NCBI RefSeq assembly: GCF_003202205.1
Contig: NZ_PDOG01000001.1
Span: 466,507-530,506 of the forward strand
DNA: 64,000 bases
DNA from: Halomonas sp. LBP4
Lineage (GTDB): Bacteria; Pseudomonadota; Gammaproteobacteria; Pseudomonadales; Halomonadaceae
Reading direction: 5' to 3'
Positions 46,622 to 56,463 of the stretch are shown here, piece by piece. Under the pieces are notes generated by a model. The model saw nothing but the letters and a program-made list of their open reading frames with translations. It did not search any database and was not told the DNA's origin. The translations under genes were made by a program, and so were the position numbers. Positions within the stretch are counted from its first letter, which is position 1, and every line of letters starts with the position of its first letter.

Positions 46622-49600
46622 GGGGCCCCTGTCTCCTTGGCCTCATCAATCTGCAGCAGCAGGTCCTGCAGGTCGGGGCCCTGTTGGCCGGGGTCCTGCC
46701 ACATCCCCCGCTGGACGGCTTCCAGTAACCGCTCGGCCATCTCCTCCAGCGCCGCCGGGTTATGCTCGCGCAGGAACTGCTGGTTGCGGCGATCCAGTAC
46801 CAGCGCCTCGGTGACCTGGGTGTACTGATAGTCGGCCACCAGATCGGTAGTGGCATCATAGGCAAACAGATAGTCCACCGTGGCGGCCATCTCGAAGGCG
46901 CCCTTGTAGCCGTGCTCCCGCATGGCGTTGATCCACTTGGGATTGAGCACCCGGGAACGAATCACGCGGGCCAGTTCCTCCTTGAGGGTACGAATCCGCG
47001 GATGCGCCGGGTTGGCGTGATCGGCGTGGTAGATGACCGGCGCTTGGCCACCGAGGGAACGACTGGCATTGGCCATGCCCCCCTGGAACTCGTAGTAGCC
47101 GTTCGAATCGAGGATATCGTGCTCGCGGTTGTCCTGGTTCTGCATCACCGCATCCAGACCCTTGAGCTGTCGTTCGAAGGCCCCCCGGGCGGCGATTCCG
47201 GATTCCGGGAATTGGCCGTAGGCGTAGGCACCGGCACCGAGGTAGGCCTCCGCCAGATCGTCCGCGGTGTCCCAGGCGCGGTTGTCGATGAGCCGGTTCA
47301 GGCCGGTGCCGTACTCGCCGGGCTTGCTGCCGAAGACCCGGTAGCTGGCCTCCCGGGCGGCTGCGTCGGGCGATAGCCCTTGGCGTTCGAGTTCCTGCCG
47401 GCGCTCCAGCACCGCCGCGCGGATGGTGTTGCCGTTGCCTGGCTCCTCGTACTCGGCGACCGCCTGCACCGCGGCATCGAACAGGCGGATGACATTGGGA
47501 AAGGCATCGCGGAAGAAGCCGGACACCCGCAGGGTGACGTCCACGCGGGGGCGCCCCAACAGCATGGCGGGAATCACCTCGACATCGATCACCCGCTGCG
47601 AGCCGAGCGACCAGACCGGCCGCACCCCCATCAGGGCGAAGGCCTGGGCGATGTCATCGCCGCCGGTACGCATGGTCGCGGTGCCCCAGATCGACAGCCC
47701 CAGCCGGCGCGGGTAGTCACCGTTGTCCTGCAGATAGCGCTCCACGAACGCCTGCGCCGATTTCTCGCCCAGGGACCAGGCGGCGGGTGACGGAATCGAG
47801 CGATTGTCCACGCTGAAGAAGTTGCGCCCGGTGGGCAGGGTGTCCAGCCGCCCGCGGCTGGGGGCGCCGCTTGGTCCAGCCGGCACGAAGACGCCGTTAA
47901 GTCCGTCCAGCAGCGACTGGATCTCCATCTCGGCGCCACGCTGCATGGCGACCCAGAGCCGTTCGCGGGCATAGCGACACTGCGCCGCGGTGGCCGGATA
48001 GTCACGGGCCAAGGTGGCCAGGCAGCCCGGCGCCAGGACGTAGTCGGTCACCAGCCGATGGGCGAGCCGTTCCAGACGCTCACGGGTATCGGCGCCGGTG
48101 CGCCAGGCGGACGCCTCCAGCTCGGTCAGGACCGGTGGCCTCGGGCCGGTCCAGGGTTCGGCCCCGGCCGTCAGGGGATCGAAGTGCCTGCCGTCTTCCT
48201 GCAATCCCAGGTCGTCGGCCAGGTTGTGCAACAAGCCGCGATGGGCCGGCCCTTCTCCGCGTGGCAGTCTCAGGATGGCGACCAGGGTCCCCGCCAGCTT
48301 GTCCTGCGGCGGCAGGGTGCCCAGCACGTGCAAGCCATGGCGGATCTGGGCTTCCTTGATATCGCACAGATAGGTGTCCAGCTCGTTGAGCAGGCACTCG
48401 TCATCCACGCTATCCGCACTATGGGCCAGCTCCTGGTCGATACCGGTGCGGCGCAGATGCTCCAGGATCCGCTCGCGCAGCAGCGCCTCACGCCGCGGAT
48501 CCATGCTCAGGGCCTGGTAATACTCGTCGGTCAGGGCTTCCAGTTCCGCCATGGCACCGTAGAGCTCGGCACGGGCCAGCGGCGGCATCAGGTGATCGAT
48601 GATGACGGCCTGGCTGCGGCGCTTGGCCTGGGCGCCTTCGCCCGGGTCATTGACGATGAACGGGTAGAAATGCGGCACCGGCCCCAGGGCGATCTCCGGC
48701 CAGCAATCGGCGCTCAGTGCCGTGCTCTTGCCCGGCAGCCATTCCAGATTGCCGTGTTTGCCGACGTGGACCACCGCCTCCACCCGGTAGTGATCGCGCA
48801 GCCAGAGATAGAACGCCAGGTAGCTGTGGGGCGGCACCAGTGCGGTATCGTGGTAGGTCTGGGTCGGGTCGTCGATGAAATCTCGTTCCGGCTGGATCCC
48901 GACGAAGGTCTCCCCCAGGCGGATCCCGGCGATCATCAGGCGGCCCTGGCGGCACTTGGGATCCTCCGACGGCGCCCCCCAGCGCCTGCATACCGCTTCT
49001 TGAAGTGCTTCCGGCAGGGTCTGGAACCACTGCAGGTAGTCGTCGAGCCCGATGCTCTGCCAGCAGCCGCGTTGGTCCAGGACGCGGTGATCATTGGTGA
49101 CGGTGCCCTGCAGCAGCCGGATCAGGGCATCGCCGTCGTCCGGCACGTCGCTCACCGGATAGCCCGCCGCGGCCAGCGCCCGCAAAATCTCTATCGTCGA
49201 TGCCGGCGTATCCAGGCCGACCCCATTGCCGATGCGGCCATCGCGATTGGGATAATTGGCCAGCACCAGCGCCAGGCGCTTGTCGGCATTGGGCGCCTGA
49301 CGTAAACGACAGAATCGCCGAGCCAGCTTGGCGACGAAGGCGGCGCGCTCGGGATGCAGGGCGTGGCGGGTCACCGATAGCTGGCAGCGCTCGCTGTAGA
49401 GAGCTTCCGCCTTGAAACCCACCGCCCGAGTGATGATGCGTCCATCCATCTCCGGCAGGACCACCTGCATGGCCACGTCGCGGCTATGCAGGCCGGCCAC
49501 CTTGGCGCTCCAGTCTTCCTCGGTGCTGCTCGCCAAAATGGCTTGAAGCACCACCGGCCGCCCGACGAAGAGGCTGTCGGGGACGTCGAGGGCGTCCAGG

Positions 49601-50466
49601 TCGTCCGGATTGCGGTTGACGGAAAACCCGGTGGTGTTGACCACCAGCATGGCGCCCGTCTGTTCGATCAGGTGATTGACGAAGGCGACGCAGGATTCCT
49701 CCTTCAGAGACGCCACGGCCACCGCCAGCGGCTCGAGCCCCTGGGCTCGCAGCGCCTCGATCAGGCCGTCCAGCACGGCGGTATTGGCGCCCTGCAGGTG
49801 ACTCCGGTAGAACAGCAGCAGACACACCGGACGTTCGGGGACCTGACATTCTCGCCATTCGCTCAGGGTCGCGTCCTGTCGCCCTGACGACTGGGGTGTG
49901 GAGAGAGGTGCGTAGAGCAGTGCCGCGGGAATCGCCTTGGGTTCCTGCCAGTCCAGTGCCAACCCCAGACACTGCGCGCCGACGAAACGCAGTAACTGCT
50001 CGGCATTGTCCACCCCGCCCTCTCTCAGGTAGCGCCACACTCGGTGGGCCGACTCGAAAGGCACACTGGAATCCTCCAGCAAGGCGTCGTCCGGCTCGTC
50101 ACTGCCCGGCACCAGGATCAGCTGGCGCCCCTGGCCGGCGGCCGCCCAGGCCAGTAGACGCTCGTGGCCGTATTGCCAGTAGGCGCTGCCCCCCATCAGC
50201 GAGACGATCACCAGACGCGCCTCTTCCAGCACACGATCCTCGTAGAGATCGTAGGCGGCGGGCTTGACCAGGTTCATCCAGTTCGCGAGCCGTACCGTCG
50301 GGTAACCATCCCCGACCGTCGAGACCAGCCGATCGACCGCCTGCGCCAGGGCCGACAGGCTGCTGTCGGCGGCTGACAGGATCACGATCTCGGCAGGGCT
50401 CTGCTGCAGGTCGACGATGCCCTCATCGTCGACGAAGCCCCCGGGCTTGGCGGCGAAAAGGTGCAT
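46618..50466 (-). CDS. cobN: Cobaltochelatase subunit CobN
   Basis: Large ATP-dependent chelatase subunit that binds hydrogenobyrinic acid a,c-diamide and inserts cobalt. 1282 residues, normal for the family, homologous to ChlH/BchH. Motif VHVGKHGNLEWLPGK is diagnostic, with further conservation in YYEFQGGMANASRSL and the C-terminal VDYLFAYDATTD. Starts in a TGATG overlap with cobW. Its partner subunit here is probably the ChlI/ChlD-type protein at 53029 rather than CobS/CobT. Confidence 0.97.
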   Translation of the reverse strand: MHLFAAKPGGFVDDEGIVDLQQSPAEIVILSAADSSLSALAQAVDRLVSTVGDGYPTVRLANWMNLVKPAAYDLYEDRVLEEARLVIVSLMGGSAYWQYGHERLLAWAAAGQGRQLILVPGSDEPDDALLEDSSVPFESAHRVWRYLREGGVDNAEQLLRFVGAQCLGLALDWQEPKAIPAALLYAPLSTPQSSGRQDATLSEWRECQVPERPVCLLLFYRSHLQGANTAVLDGLIEALRAQGLEPLAVAVASLKEESCVAFVNHLIEQTGAMLVVNTTGFSVNRNPDDLDALDVPDSLFVGRPVVLQAILASSTEEDWSAKVAGLHSRDVAMQVVLPEMDGRIITRAVGFKAEALYSERCQLSVTRHALHPERAAFVAKLARRFCRLRQAPNADKRLALVLANYPNRDGRIGNGVGLDTPASTIEILRALAAAGYPVSDVPDDGDALIRLLQGTVTNDHRVLDQRGCWQSIGLDDYLQWFQTLPEALQEAVCRRWGAPSEDPKCRQGRLMIAGIRLGETFVGIQPERDFIDDPTQTYHDTALVPPHSYLAFYLWLRDHYRVEAVVHVGKHGNLEWLPGKSTALSADCWPEIALGPVPHFYPFIVNDPGEGAQAKRRSQAVIIDHLMPPLARAELYGAMAELEALTDEYYQALSMDPRREALLRERILEHLRRTGIDQELAHSADSVDDECLLNELDTYLCDIKEAQIRHGLHVLGTLPPQDKLAGTLVAILRLPRGEGPAHRGLLHNLADDLGLQEDGRHFDPLTAGAEPWTGPRPPVLTELEASAWRTGADTRERLERLAHRLVTDYVLAPGCLATLARDYPATAAQCRYARERLWVAMQRGAEMEIQSLLDGLNGVFVPAGPSGAPSRGRLDTLPTGRNFFSVDNRSIPSPAAWSLGEKSAQAFVERYLQDNGDYPRRLGLSIWGTATMRTGGDDIAQAFALMGVRPVWSLGSQRVIDVEVIPAMLLGRPRVDVTLRVSGFFRDAFPNVIRLFDAAVQAVAEYEEPGNGNTIRAAVLERRQELERQGLSPDAAAREASYRVFGSKPGEYGTGLNRLIDNRAWDTADDLAEAYLGAGAYAYGQFPESGIAARGAFERQLKGLDAVMQNQDNREHDILDSNGYYEFQGGMANASRSLGGQAPVIYHADHANPAHPRIRTLKEELARVIRSRVLNPKWINAMREHGYKGAFEMAATVDYLFAYDATTDLVADYQYTQVTEALVLDRRNQQFLREHNPAALEEMAERLLEAVQRGMWQDPGQQGPDLQDLLLQIDEAKETGAP

Positions 50467-51599
50467 CAGGTGGTCGTCGCGATCTCGGCGCTCGCCAGGG
50501 CCGCGTGCAGGTCATGGCCGTCCAGCGCCTTGCCGATGATGACAAGCTGGGTGCGGCGCGGCTCGTCCTGCCCCCATAGCCGGTCGAAATAGCCGTCCAG
50601 GCGCTCCCCCACGGCCTGGATCACCCGACGCATGGGCTTGCCCGGAATCGCCGCGAAGCCCTTGGCCCGATAGATCTCGTGGGTTTTCAGCAGCTGCTGG
50701 AGCCTGTCCGCCAGGGCGTCGCCATCGACTTCCCCCAGCCGGATCACGCAGGAATCGAAATGATCGTGCGCGTGGTCGTGATGCGCCCCCTCGGCATGGT
50801 GGCGATCGTGGTGGTTCGCGATGCGGTCGATGTTTTCCTCGCTCGCCGCGCCGATGCCCATGAGGGCTTCCAACTGGGACGTATCCGTGGCCCGAGTCTG
50901 GTTGATAAAAAAGCTCTGGTCGATAAACAGGGTCTTCACGGATTCCGGCACCCGCTGGGCCACCAGTGCTTCCACCCGCGCCTTGTCGGCCGGCTCGAGC
51001 AGGTCGGTCTTGCTGACCAGCACCAGGTCGGCCGCGCTCAGCTGGTCGTCCAGCAATTCACGCAGGCTGGGATCATGATCCAGGCTTTCGTCGGCCCGGC
51101 GCTGAGCCTCCACCTTGTCGACATCGCTCGCGTAACGACCAGCGGCGACAGCCGGCCCGTCGACCACGGTGATGATGGCATCGACGGTGCAATGCTGGCG
51201 CACCTCCGGCCAGTTGAACGCCTGGACCAGCGGCTTGGGCAAGGCCAGGCCGCTGGTTTCGATCAGGATGTGGTCGATGTCGTCCCGGCGGGCCACTAGC
51301 TTTTTCATCACCGGCAGGAATTCCTCTTCCACCGTGCAGCAGATGCAGCCATTCGCCAGCTCGTAGATGCCATTTTCTGAGAGACCTTTATCTAAGGAAC
51401 CACCGTCCTCGCCGCCCTCTTCACAACCCAAGGCGCAGCCGCGCAGCAGGCTGGAATCGATATCCTGCTCGCCGAATTCGTTGACGATGACGGCGATGCG
51501 CTTGCCGGTGACCTGGCGCAGAATGCTCGCCAGCAGCGTGGTCTTGCCGCTGCCCAGGAAGCCGGTCACCACCGTGGCGGGGATCTTGTTCAGTCGCAT
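50466..51599 (-). CDS. cobW: CobW-family GTP-dependent metallochaperone
   Basis: G3E GTPase thought to deliver cobalt to the chelatase. 377 residues: Walker [12 protein letters not shown], metal motif NGCICCTVEEEF (CxCC), SKTDLLEP for base recognition and a His-rich stretch (HHDRHHAEGAHHDHAHDH) near residue 270. Overlaps cobB by 10 bases. Confidence 0.96.
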   Translation of the reverse strand: MRLNKIPATVVTGFLGSGKTTLLASILRQVTGKRIAVIVNEFGEQDIDSSLLRGCALGCEEGGEDGGSLDKGLSENGIYELANGCICCTVEEEFLPVMKKLVARRDDIDHILIETSGLALPKPLVQAFNWPEVRQHCTVDAIITVVDGPAVAAGRYASDVDKVEAQRRADESLDHDPSLRELLDDQLSAADLVLVSKTDLLEPADKARVEALVAQRVPESVKTLFIDQSFFINQTRATDTSQLEALMGIGAASEENIDRIANHHDRHHAEGAHHDHAHDHFDSCVIRLGEVDGDALADRLQQLLKTHEIYRAKGFAAIPGKPMRRVIQAVGERLDGYFDRLWGQDEPRRTQLVIIGKALDGHDLHAALASAEIATTT

Positions 51600-53032
51600 C
51601 CGTTGGATTCCTCAATGTCGATGGTCTGGCGTGCCGACACCGGGCCCTGCCCGAACAGGCAGGCCACGGCGGCGGGATTGTCAGGGAAGAACAGGTGCAG
51701 GTAGGACGCCGTCAGCCGTCGCTGGCGATAGATGGCCTCCCCCGGCGCGGGATGGCGCTGGCGCCGCCCATGGGCGATTGGCGCGGGTGTGCCCTCCGCC
51801 ACCGAGCGGTGATGGGCATGGCCACGGATCGGCCCCTCCGGCAGCTCGGCGGTCTGCATCCCCTGACAGCCTCGCCGCCCTCGCATGGCGCCATGCCCGG
51901 GCAGCAGGCCCAGCATGGCGTGGGCCCGATCGTCGTAGTCCGTCAGGGTTTCCAGGCAATAGAGCATGCCGCCGCATTCGGCGAGGATGGGCTTGTCCGC
52001 GGCGAAGAAGCGGCGGATGTCATCCCGCATGGCGGCATTCGCCGCCAACGGCGCGGCGTGGAGCTCAGGGTAGCCGCCTGGCAGCCAGAGGGCATCGCAG
52101 GGGGGCAGGCATCCGTCGGTCAGCGGCGAGAAGAAACGCAGTGTCGCTCCCATCCGCTCCAGCAGGTCCAGGTTGGCCTGGTAGATGAAGCTGAACGCCG
52201 CATCCCGCGCCACTCCTATGGTATGGCCGTGAAGGATGGTCTGGCCGTGAAGCGCGGGCGGTATCGCCGTGTGATTGTCGGGCACCGCGTCGAAGGCGAC
52301 CGGCGGCAATTGCAGGAGTGCCTCCGCCAGCCCCTCGGCCAGCAGCGCCTTGGCACCGGCCTCGAAGCGGGTTTCCAGGTCCTCGCGGATCTCATCGGCC
52401 TGCACCAGCCCCAGGTGCCGTTCGGGCAGGGCCAGGGCCGCATTGCGCTCCACCGCCGCCAGCAGAGGAATGGCGGCCGGCAGCGCCGCGTCGATCAGTT
52501 CCCGGTGGCGCTGCGAACCGCAGGCGTTGGCGATCAGCCCGGCGATGCGGATATCGTCACGGAACCCCGCCAGGCCGGCCACCAGCGCCGCCGCGGTCTG
52601 GGCCATCCCTTTCACGTCCATGACGATGACCATCGGCAAGTCGAACAAGGCCGCGAGATCGGCGCTGGACGGTTCGCCATCGAACAGGCCCATGGCGCCT
52701 TCCACCAGGATGAGGTCCGCCTCGAGGGCGGCATCAAACAGGCGCTGCCGGCAATAGGCCTCGCCGGCCATCCACAGATCGAGCTGGTCGACCGGCTGGC
52801 CCGAAGCCTGAGCCAGCACCAGGGGATCCAGGTAATCCGGACCGGTCTTGAAGACCCGTACCACCTTGCCCTGGTTGCGCAGCATCCGGGCCAGCGCGGC
52901 TGTCACCGTGGTCTTGCCCTGCCCCGATGCCGGCGCGGCGATGAAGACCGCGGGACAGGCCGCCCGCGCCGGCCCCCGGCCTGCCTCCGTATCGGAACGG
53001 CCCCTGGCTCGAATCAAGGCGTGCTCGGTCAT
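51590..53032 (-). CDS. cobB: Hydrogenobyrinic/cobyrinic acid a,c-diamide synthase
   Basis: Glutamine-dependent amidation of the a and c side chains. 480 residues: P-loop PASGQGKTTVTAAL after a 30-residue leader, central DTBS-like domain, and C-terminal amidotransferase with ILAECGGMLYCLETL (Cys) and a GHAHHRS His region. In the aerobic route this precedes cobalt insertion. Confidence 0.95.
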   Translation of the reverse strand: MTEHALIRARGRSDTEAGRGPARAACPAVFIAAPASGQGKTTVTAALARMLRNQGKVVRVFKTGPDYLDPLVLAQASGQPVDQLDLWMAGEAYCRQRLFDAALEADLILVEGAMGLFDGEPSSADLAALFDLPMVIVMDVKGMAQTAAALVAGLAGFRDDIRIAGLIANACGSQRHRELIDAALPAAIPLLAAVERNAALALPERHLGLVQADEIREDLETRFEAGAKALLAEGLAEALLQLPPVAFDAVPDNHTAIPPALHGQTILHGHTIGVARDAAFSFIYQANLDLLERMGATLRFFSPLTDGCLPPCDALWLPGGYPELHAAPLAANAAMRDDIRRFFAADKPILAECGGMLYCLETLTDYDDRAHAMLGLLPGHGAMRGRRGCQGMQTAELPEGPIRGHAHHRSVAEGTPAPIAHGRRQRHPAPGEAIYRQRRLTASYLHLFFPDNPAAVACLFGQGPVSARQTIDIEESNGCD

Positions 53033-54765
53033 GCTGACTCCATCCCGGACAACGGCCGGTACAGGGCGCCCAGTTGCCGGGCGATGAGGGCCCCCCGCCC
53101 CCGCTTGACGGCAGCCTGCTCGGTATCCACGACGACACAGTCACCGAGTGACGGCAGGCCGGCCAGGGATTGCCGGGTGCGACCGTCGGTGATGAGGTAG
53201 GTCCGGACATGCAGGCCGGCGTCCTGTCGCCGCCATTGGCGAATCAGCCGCGCCGCCCGCAGGACGGCGTCGCGGATCGGTGTGCCACCGCCACCGCCCG
53301 CGGCATCGAGCCGGCTGAGCATGTCCTTGGGCGCGCGTCGCCGTGGCAGGATCGACGTGACGCCGTCATTGCCGAAGCCCAGGACCACGATCTGCTCCCG
53401 GGCGGCGTAGGCCTGGCGCGCCAGCCGGTCGACCAGGCCCTTGGCCCGGCCCAACAGACGTTGGCCCAGGGTGGACGCGGAGGTATCCAGCAGGATGACA
53501 TGCAACACCGGCTGCCCGGTGCGGGCCTTGCGATAGCGCAGTTGTCGCCAGGGCCAGTGCCCCCGGTTGGCGATCAGGGTGCCGAACCAGTCCGGCTGCT
53601 TCGCCTCGGCATGCGCCCGGCGCTGCCCCGGCTGGTGCCCCCGGCGCACTCGCGAGGACGGCGGCGTCGATGGCGAGGGTGTCGCGGGAGTCCCAGCGGA
53701 GAGCTCCGGCAAATCCGCTATCGGCACCCTCACGCTTTGCTGTGTCACCGGGGGCATGGCGCCCCACTGCCCCTGGGCCTCCGAGGCAGCGGTGTGGTCG
53801 GGGGTGGCGGACGAAGCCTCCCTGTCGGCGCCGGAATCCCCCTTCCCCGGGGGAGGCGGCGGCGTTCCGGACGGCGGAGGTGGCGGGGTGTGGTGAGTCG
53901 TACGGCGATGCGCCAGGACCCAGGGCGCGACCGTCTCCAGGTCCTCCTGGCCCACCGTGTTCGCGCCTCGCCAGGCGGCATGCGCCTGGGCCGCACGATG
54001 CCAGGTCACATCCGCCCGCAGGCCTTCGACACCCGCGGCCTCGCAACGCACCGCGATATGCTCGTAGACCCAGGGCTCGGTGGTGATCTCGGCCAGCGCC
54101 CGCTGCGCTCGCCGGATACGCTGGGTCAGTGACGCCTGGACGGCCTCATGGTGCGCCACATAGGCCTGCGGGTCGCGGTCGAAGGCCTCTCGCTGCTGCA
54201 CGATGGCAATCCGTTCCCGGACGCTCAGCGCCGCGTCCTGCTCGAGGCAGAGGCCGAAACGGTCGAGCAATTGGGGGCGCAGTTCCCCCTCATCCGGATT
54301 CATGGTGCCGATCAGGCTGAAGCGCGCAGGATGCGTATGGCTGATGCCGTCGCGCTCGACGATATTGATGCCGCTCGCCGCCACATCGAGCAGCAGGTCC
54401 ACCAGGGTGTCCGGCAGCAGGTTGACCTCGTCGACATACAACACGCCGCCATCCGCCTTGGCCAGCAAGCCCGCGTGGAAGGTCGCCTCGCGCTCGGAAA
54501 GCACCCGTTGAAGGTCCAGGCTGCCGGTCAAGCGGTCCTCGCTGGCGCCCAGCGGCAGGGTGACGAACGGCGGCCGACGCCCCTCGGCGTCATCGGGAAG
54601 GATCGCCGCCAGCGCCCGCGCCAGGGTGGATTTGGCGCTCCCCCGTGGACCGCTGATCAGCACGCCGCCCACCCGGGGATTGATGACGTTGAGCAGTAAG
54701 GCGGTCTTGAGCGCCTCCTGGCCGACGACGGCGGCAAAGGGAAACTCACACACGGCGGGCATCAT
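53029..54765 (-). CDS. ChlI/ChlD-fusion chelatase ATPase with VWA domain
   Basis: 578 residues: an AAA+ domain (GPRGSAKSTLARA, Walker B GGVLYVDEVNLL, GTMNPDEGELRPQLLDRFGL), a Pro/Thr-rich linker (about 310-390) and a C-terminal von Willebrand A domain with MIDAS-like LDTSAST. This resembles magnesium-chelatase I plus D subunits and presumably powers CobN. ATG 54765 (ATGATG) follows GCGAGG. First gene after the cobalamin riboswitch. Confidence 0.92.
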   Translation of the reverse strand: MMPAVCEFPFAAVVGQEALKTALLLNVINPRVGGVLISGPRGSAKSTLARALAAILPDDAEGRRPPFVTLPLGASEDRLTGSLDLQRVLSEREATFHAGLLAKADGGVLYVDEVNLLPDTLVDLLLDVAASGINIVERDGISHTHPARFSLIGTMNPDEGELRPQLLDRFGLCLEQDAALSVRERIAIVQQREAFDRDPQAYVAHHEAVQASLTQRIRRAQRALAEITTEPWVYEHIAVRCEAAGVEGLRADVTWHRAAQAHAAWRGANTVGQEDLETVAPWVLAHRRTTHHTPPPPPSGTPPPPPGKGDSGADREASSATPDHTAASEAQGQWGAMPPVTQQSVRVPIADLPELSAGTPATPSPSTPPSSRVRRGHQPGQRRAHAEAKQPDWFGTLIANRGHWPWRQLRYRKARTGQPVLHVILLDTSASTLGQRLLGRAKGLVDRLARQAYAAREQIVVLGFGNDGVTSILPRRRAPKDMLSRLDAAGGGGGTPIRDAVLRAARLIRQWRRQDAGLHVRTYLITDGRTRQSLAGLPSLGDCVVVDTEQAAVKRGRGALIARQLGALYRPLSGMESA

Positions 54766-54924
54766 GGCCTCGCATGAAAGCGGCAAGAGACGTCAGGGCG
54801 ATGGCACACGACCGCCTGGCCGGCAGCCGACAGGAACGGGAAGCTCGTTGGAAAGGAAAGAAAGGAATCGCAGACACACCCTAATCCCCGGTGCCCACCG
54901 CACCGCCACTGGATGAAACGAAAC

Positions 54925-55117
54925 GACGGGCCGGTCTCCGGGCTCAAGGAGGGCGCATTCGAAAGAGTCACGCCAACGCCTGCACCTTCCCGGCCCATGC
55001 CAGTGGTCTTCGCAGGCGACTCGCTCATTACCGTTGCGGGGGCAGCGATGGACTTGGCCGTACAGCCTCACCATACTTCCCGATTATCCCCTGCAGGCAG
55101 GGGCACCCATCTTCAGT
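54925..55117 (-). promoter_or_regulatory. Cobalamin (AdoCbl) riboswitch
   Basis: On the minus strand the order of elements matches the class: GGTGCCCC, GGGAAG, GGTGA, the invariant box GCTGCCCCCGCAAC (near 55045), GAGTCGCC, GGGAAGG, and the 3' piece GAGCCCGGAGACCGGCC. It lies 160 bases before chlID, so it would turn down the cob operon when adenosylcobalamin is plentiful. Confidence 0.92.
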
Positions 55118-55123
55118 CGGGCC

Positions 55124-55153
55124 ATCCTAAAGCAATTGCCGCAACAGGCGCAA
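55124..55153 (-). promoter_or_regulatory. Promoter of the riboswitch-controlled cob operon
   Basis: Minus-strand TTGCGC (55153-55148) and TAGGAT (55129-55124), 18-base spacing. The predicted start is about 7 bases later, right at the riboswitch 5' end. Confidence 0.55.
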
Positions 55154-55395
55154 TCGATGGCTAGCTTCCGTTCCATAAGACGGCCACGCCGCACTCCTGG
55201 TGCGCCTGGGCACCCCGCCGGGCAGGCACGGGGGGGCTCGGTTGCGGCCCGATGGCCCGATCCTCATGGGTATCTCAGGGCTTGTTTTTGCATGCGGTTT
55301 TATCACATGATCTTCGCCGCTCGCGATCAACACCCCGAGGTCGAGGCGAGCATCATCGCGGCATGGCCATGAAAAACACGGTATTAAGATCGAAA
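55154..55395. other. Intergenic space between the cob promoter and the FecB-type gene
   Basis: No gene or recognised RNA was found. It contains a GC-rich hairpin-prone segment (near 55190-55240) and then an abrupt change to AT-richer sequence from about 55270, including TTGTTTTTGCATGCGGTTTTAT, which could hold a plus-strand promoter for the transporter. Confidence 0.4.
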
Positions 55396-55411
55396 ATCAC
55401 AATATCGTGAT
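55396..55411. promoter_or_regulatory. Palindromic operator candidate upstream of the ABC importer
   Basis: ATCACAATATCGTGAT has 5-bp outer arms and a symmetric ATAT core, 35 bases before the importer ATG. No adjacent regulator; it does not resemble a Fur or Zur box closely. Confidence 0.35.
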
Positions 55412-55446
55412 CGGCCACCTCTTCCCAAAAACTCGGATAGAAATGC

Positions 55447-56463
55447 ATGAACGTCGCTCGTCATATATTGGCAACGCTATCTCTTATCCCGGCTTTACAT
55501 GCCATGGCCGATACCACTTCTTATCCACTGACGCTGACCAATTGTGGCATGGAAGTCCGCTTTCAATCCGCACCAAACAGCACGGTCACCGTCGGTCAAT
55601 CGGCCACCGAAATCCTCTATGCTTTGGGGCTGGCCGACCGGGTCGCAGGAACCTCGGTCTGGTTCAATCCGGTATTGCCACAGTTCCGCGATGTCAATGC
55701 CGACATCGAGCGAATCGCCGACAATGATCCGAGTTTCGAGGCCGTGGTGAACAAGAAACCCGATCTCGTCGTCGCCCAATATGAGTGGCACATTGGCCCC
55801 ACCGGCAGCGTGGCGACCCGGGGCCAGTTTCATGACTTGGGCATCGCCACCTACATCATGCCAGCCGATTGCGATACCAAGGACAATGCCACCGGCGGCG
55901 ACGGCACCCGTATTGCCGCCTTCTCCCCCGATTCGGTCTACAAGGGCATCAACGAGCTGGCCACGATCTTCGACGTGCAGGACACCGGGGCGGCGCTGGT
56001 GGCCGACCTCGAGGCGCGCGAGGCGCGCGCTATCGCCAACGCCGAGGGTCTCGAGCTGCCGGAAGACCTGTCGGCGGTATTCTGGTTCTCTTCTCCGGAG
56101 TTGTCGGCTGCTCCCTACGTCGCCGGCCGGCTCGGTGCGCCAGGCTATATAATGGACAAGCTCGGCATTCGCAATGTGATCCAGTCCGATGAGGAGTGGC
56201 CCACCGTCGGCTGGGAGTCCATTGCCAAGGCCGATCCGGATGTCATCGTGGTGGCCCACATGGATCGTCGCCGCTACCCTGCCGACGCTGTCGATAAAAA
56301 GCACGAGTTTCTACACAGCGATCCCGTCACCCGCGAAATGGCAGCGGTGAAGAACGGGCACATCATTGAAATGGACGCCCATGCGATGAGCGCCACGATG
56401 CGCACGATCTTCGGCCTCGAGACGCTGGCCGATGCCCTGTCGACCCTGTCCTTCGACCGATGA
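55447..56463 (+). CDS. FecB/BtuF-type ABC importer substrate-binding protein
   Basis: 338-residue periplasmic protein with signal peptide (cleavage likely near ALHAMA) and a type III binding fold (TVGQSATEILYALGLADRVAGTSVWF, PDLVVAQYEWH, ADPDVIVVAHMD). Such proteins bind iron-siderophores, haem, cobamides or metal chelates. The substrate is unresolved; adjacency to the cob locus suggests a corrinoid or cobalt chelate, but siderophores are equally possible. 4-base overlap with the permease. Confidence 0.85.
   Translation: MNVARHILATLSLIPALHAMADTTSYPLTLTNCGMEVRFQSAPNSTVTVGQSATEILYALGLADRVAGTSVWFNPVLPQFRDVNADIERIADNDPSFEAVVNKKPDLVVAQYEWHIGPTGSVATRGQFHDLGIATYIMPADCDTKDNATGGDGTRIAAFSPDSVYKGINELATIFDVQDTGAALVADLEAREARAIANAEGLELPEDLSAVFWFSSPELSAAPYVAGRLGAPGYIMDKLGIRNVIQSDEEWPTVGWESIAKADPDVIVVAHMDRRRYPADAVDKKHEFLHSDPVTREMAAVKNGHIIEMDAHAMSATMRTIFGLETLADALSTLSFDR

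Noticed and set aside
55154..55446. A second riboswitch upstream of the FecB-type gene
   Set aside because: The cobalamin box GCTGCCCCCGCAAC and its companion elements occur only on the minus strand at 54925-55117; nothing comparable is on the plus strand.
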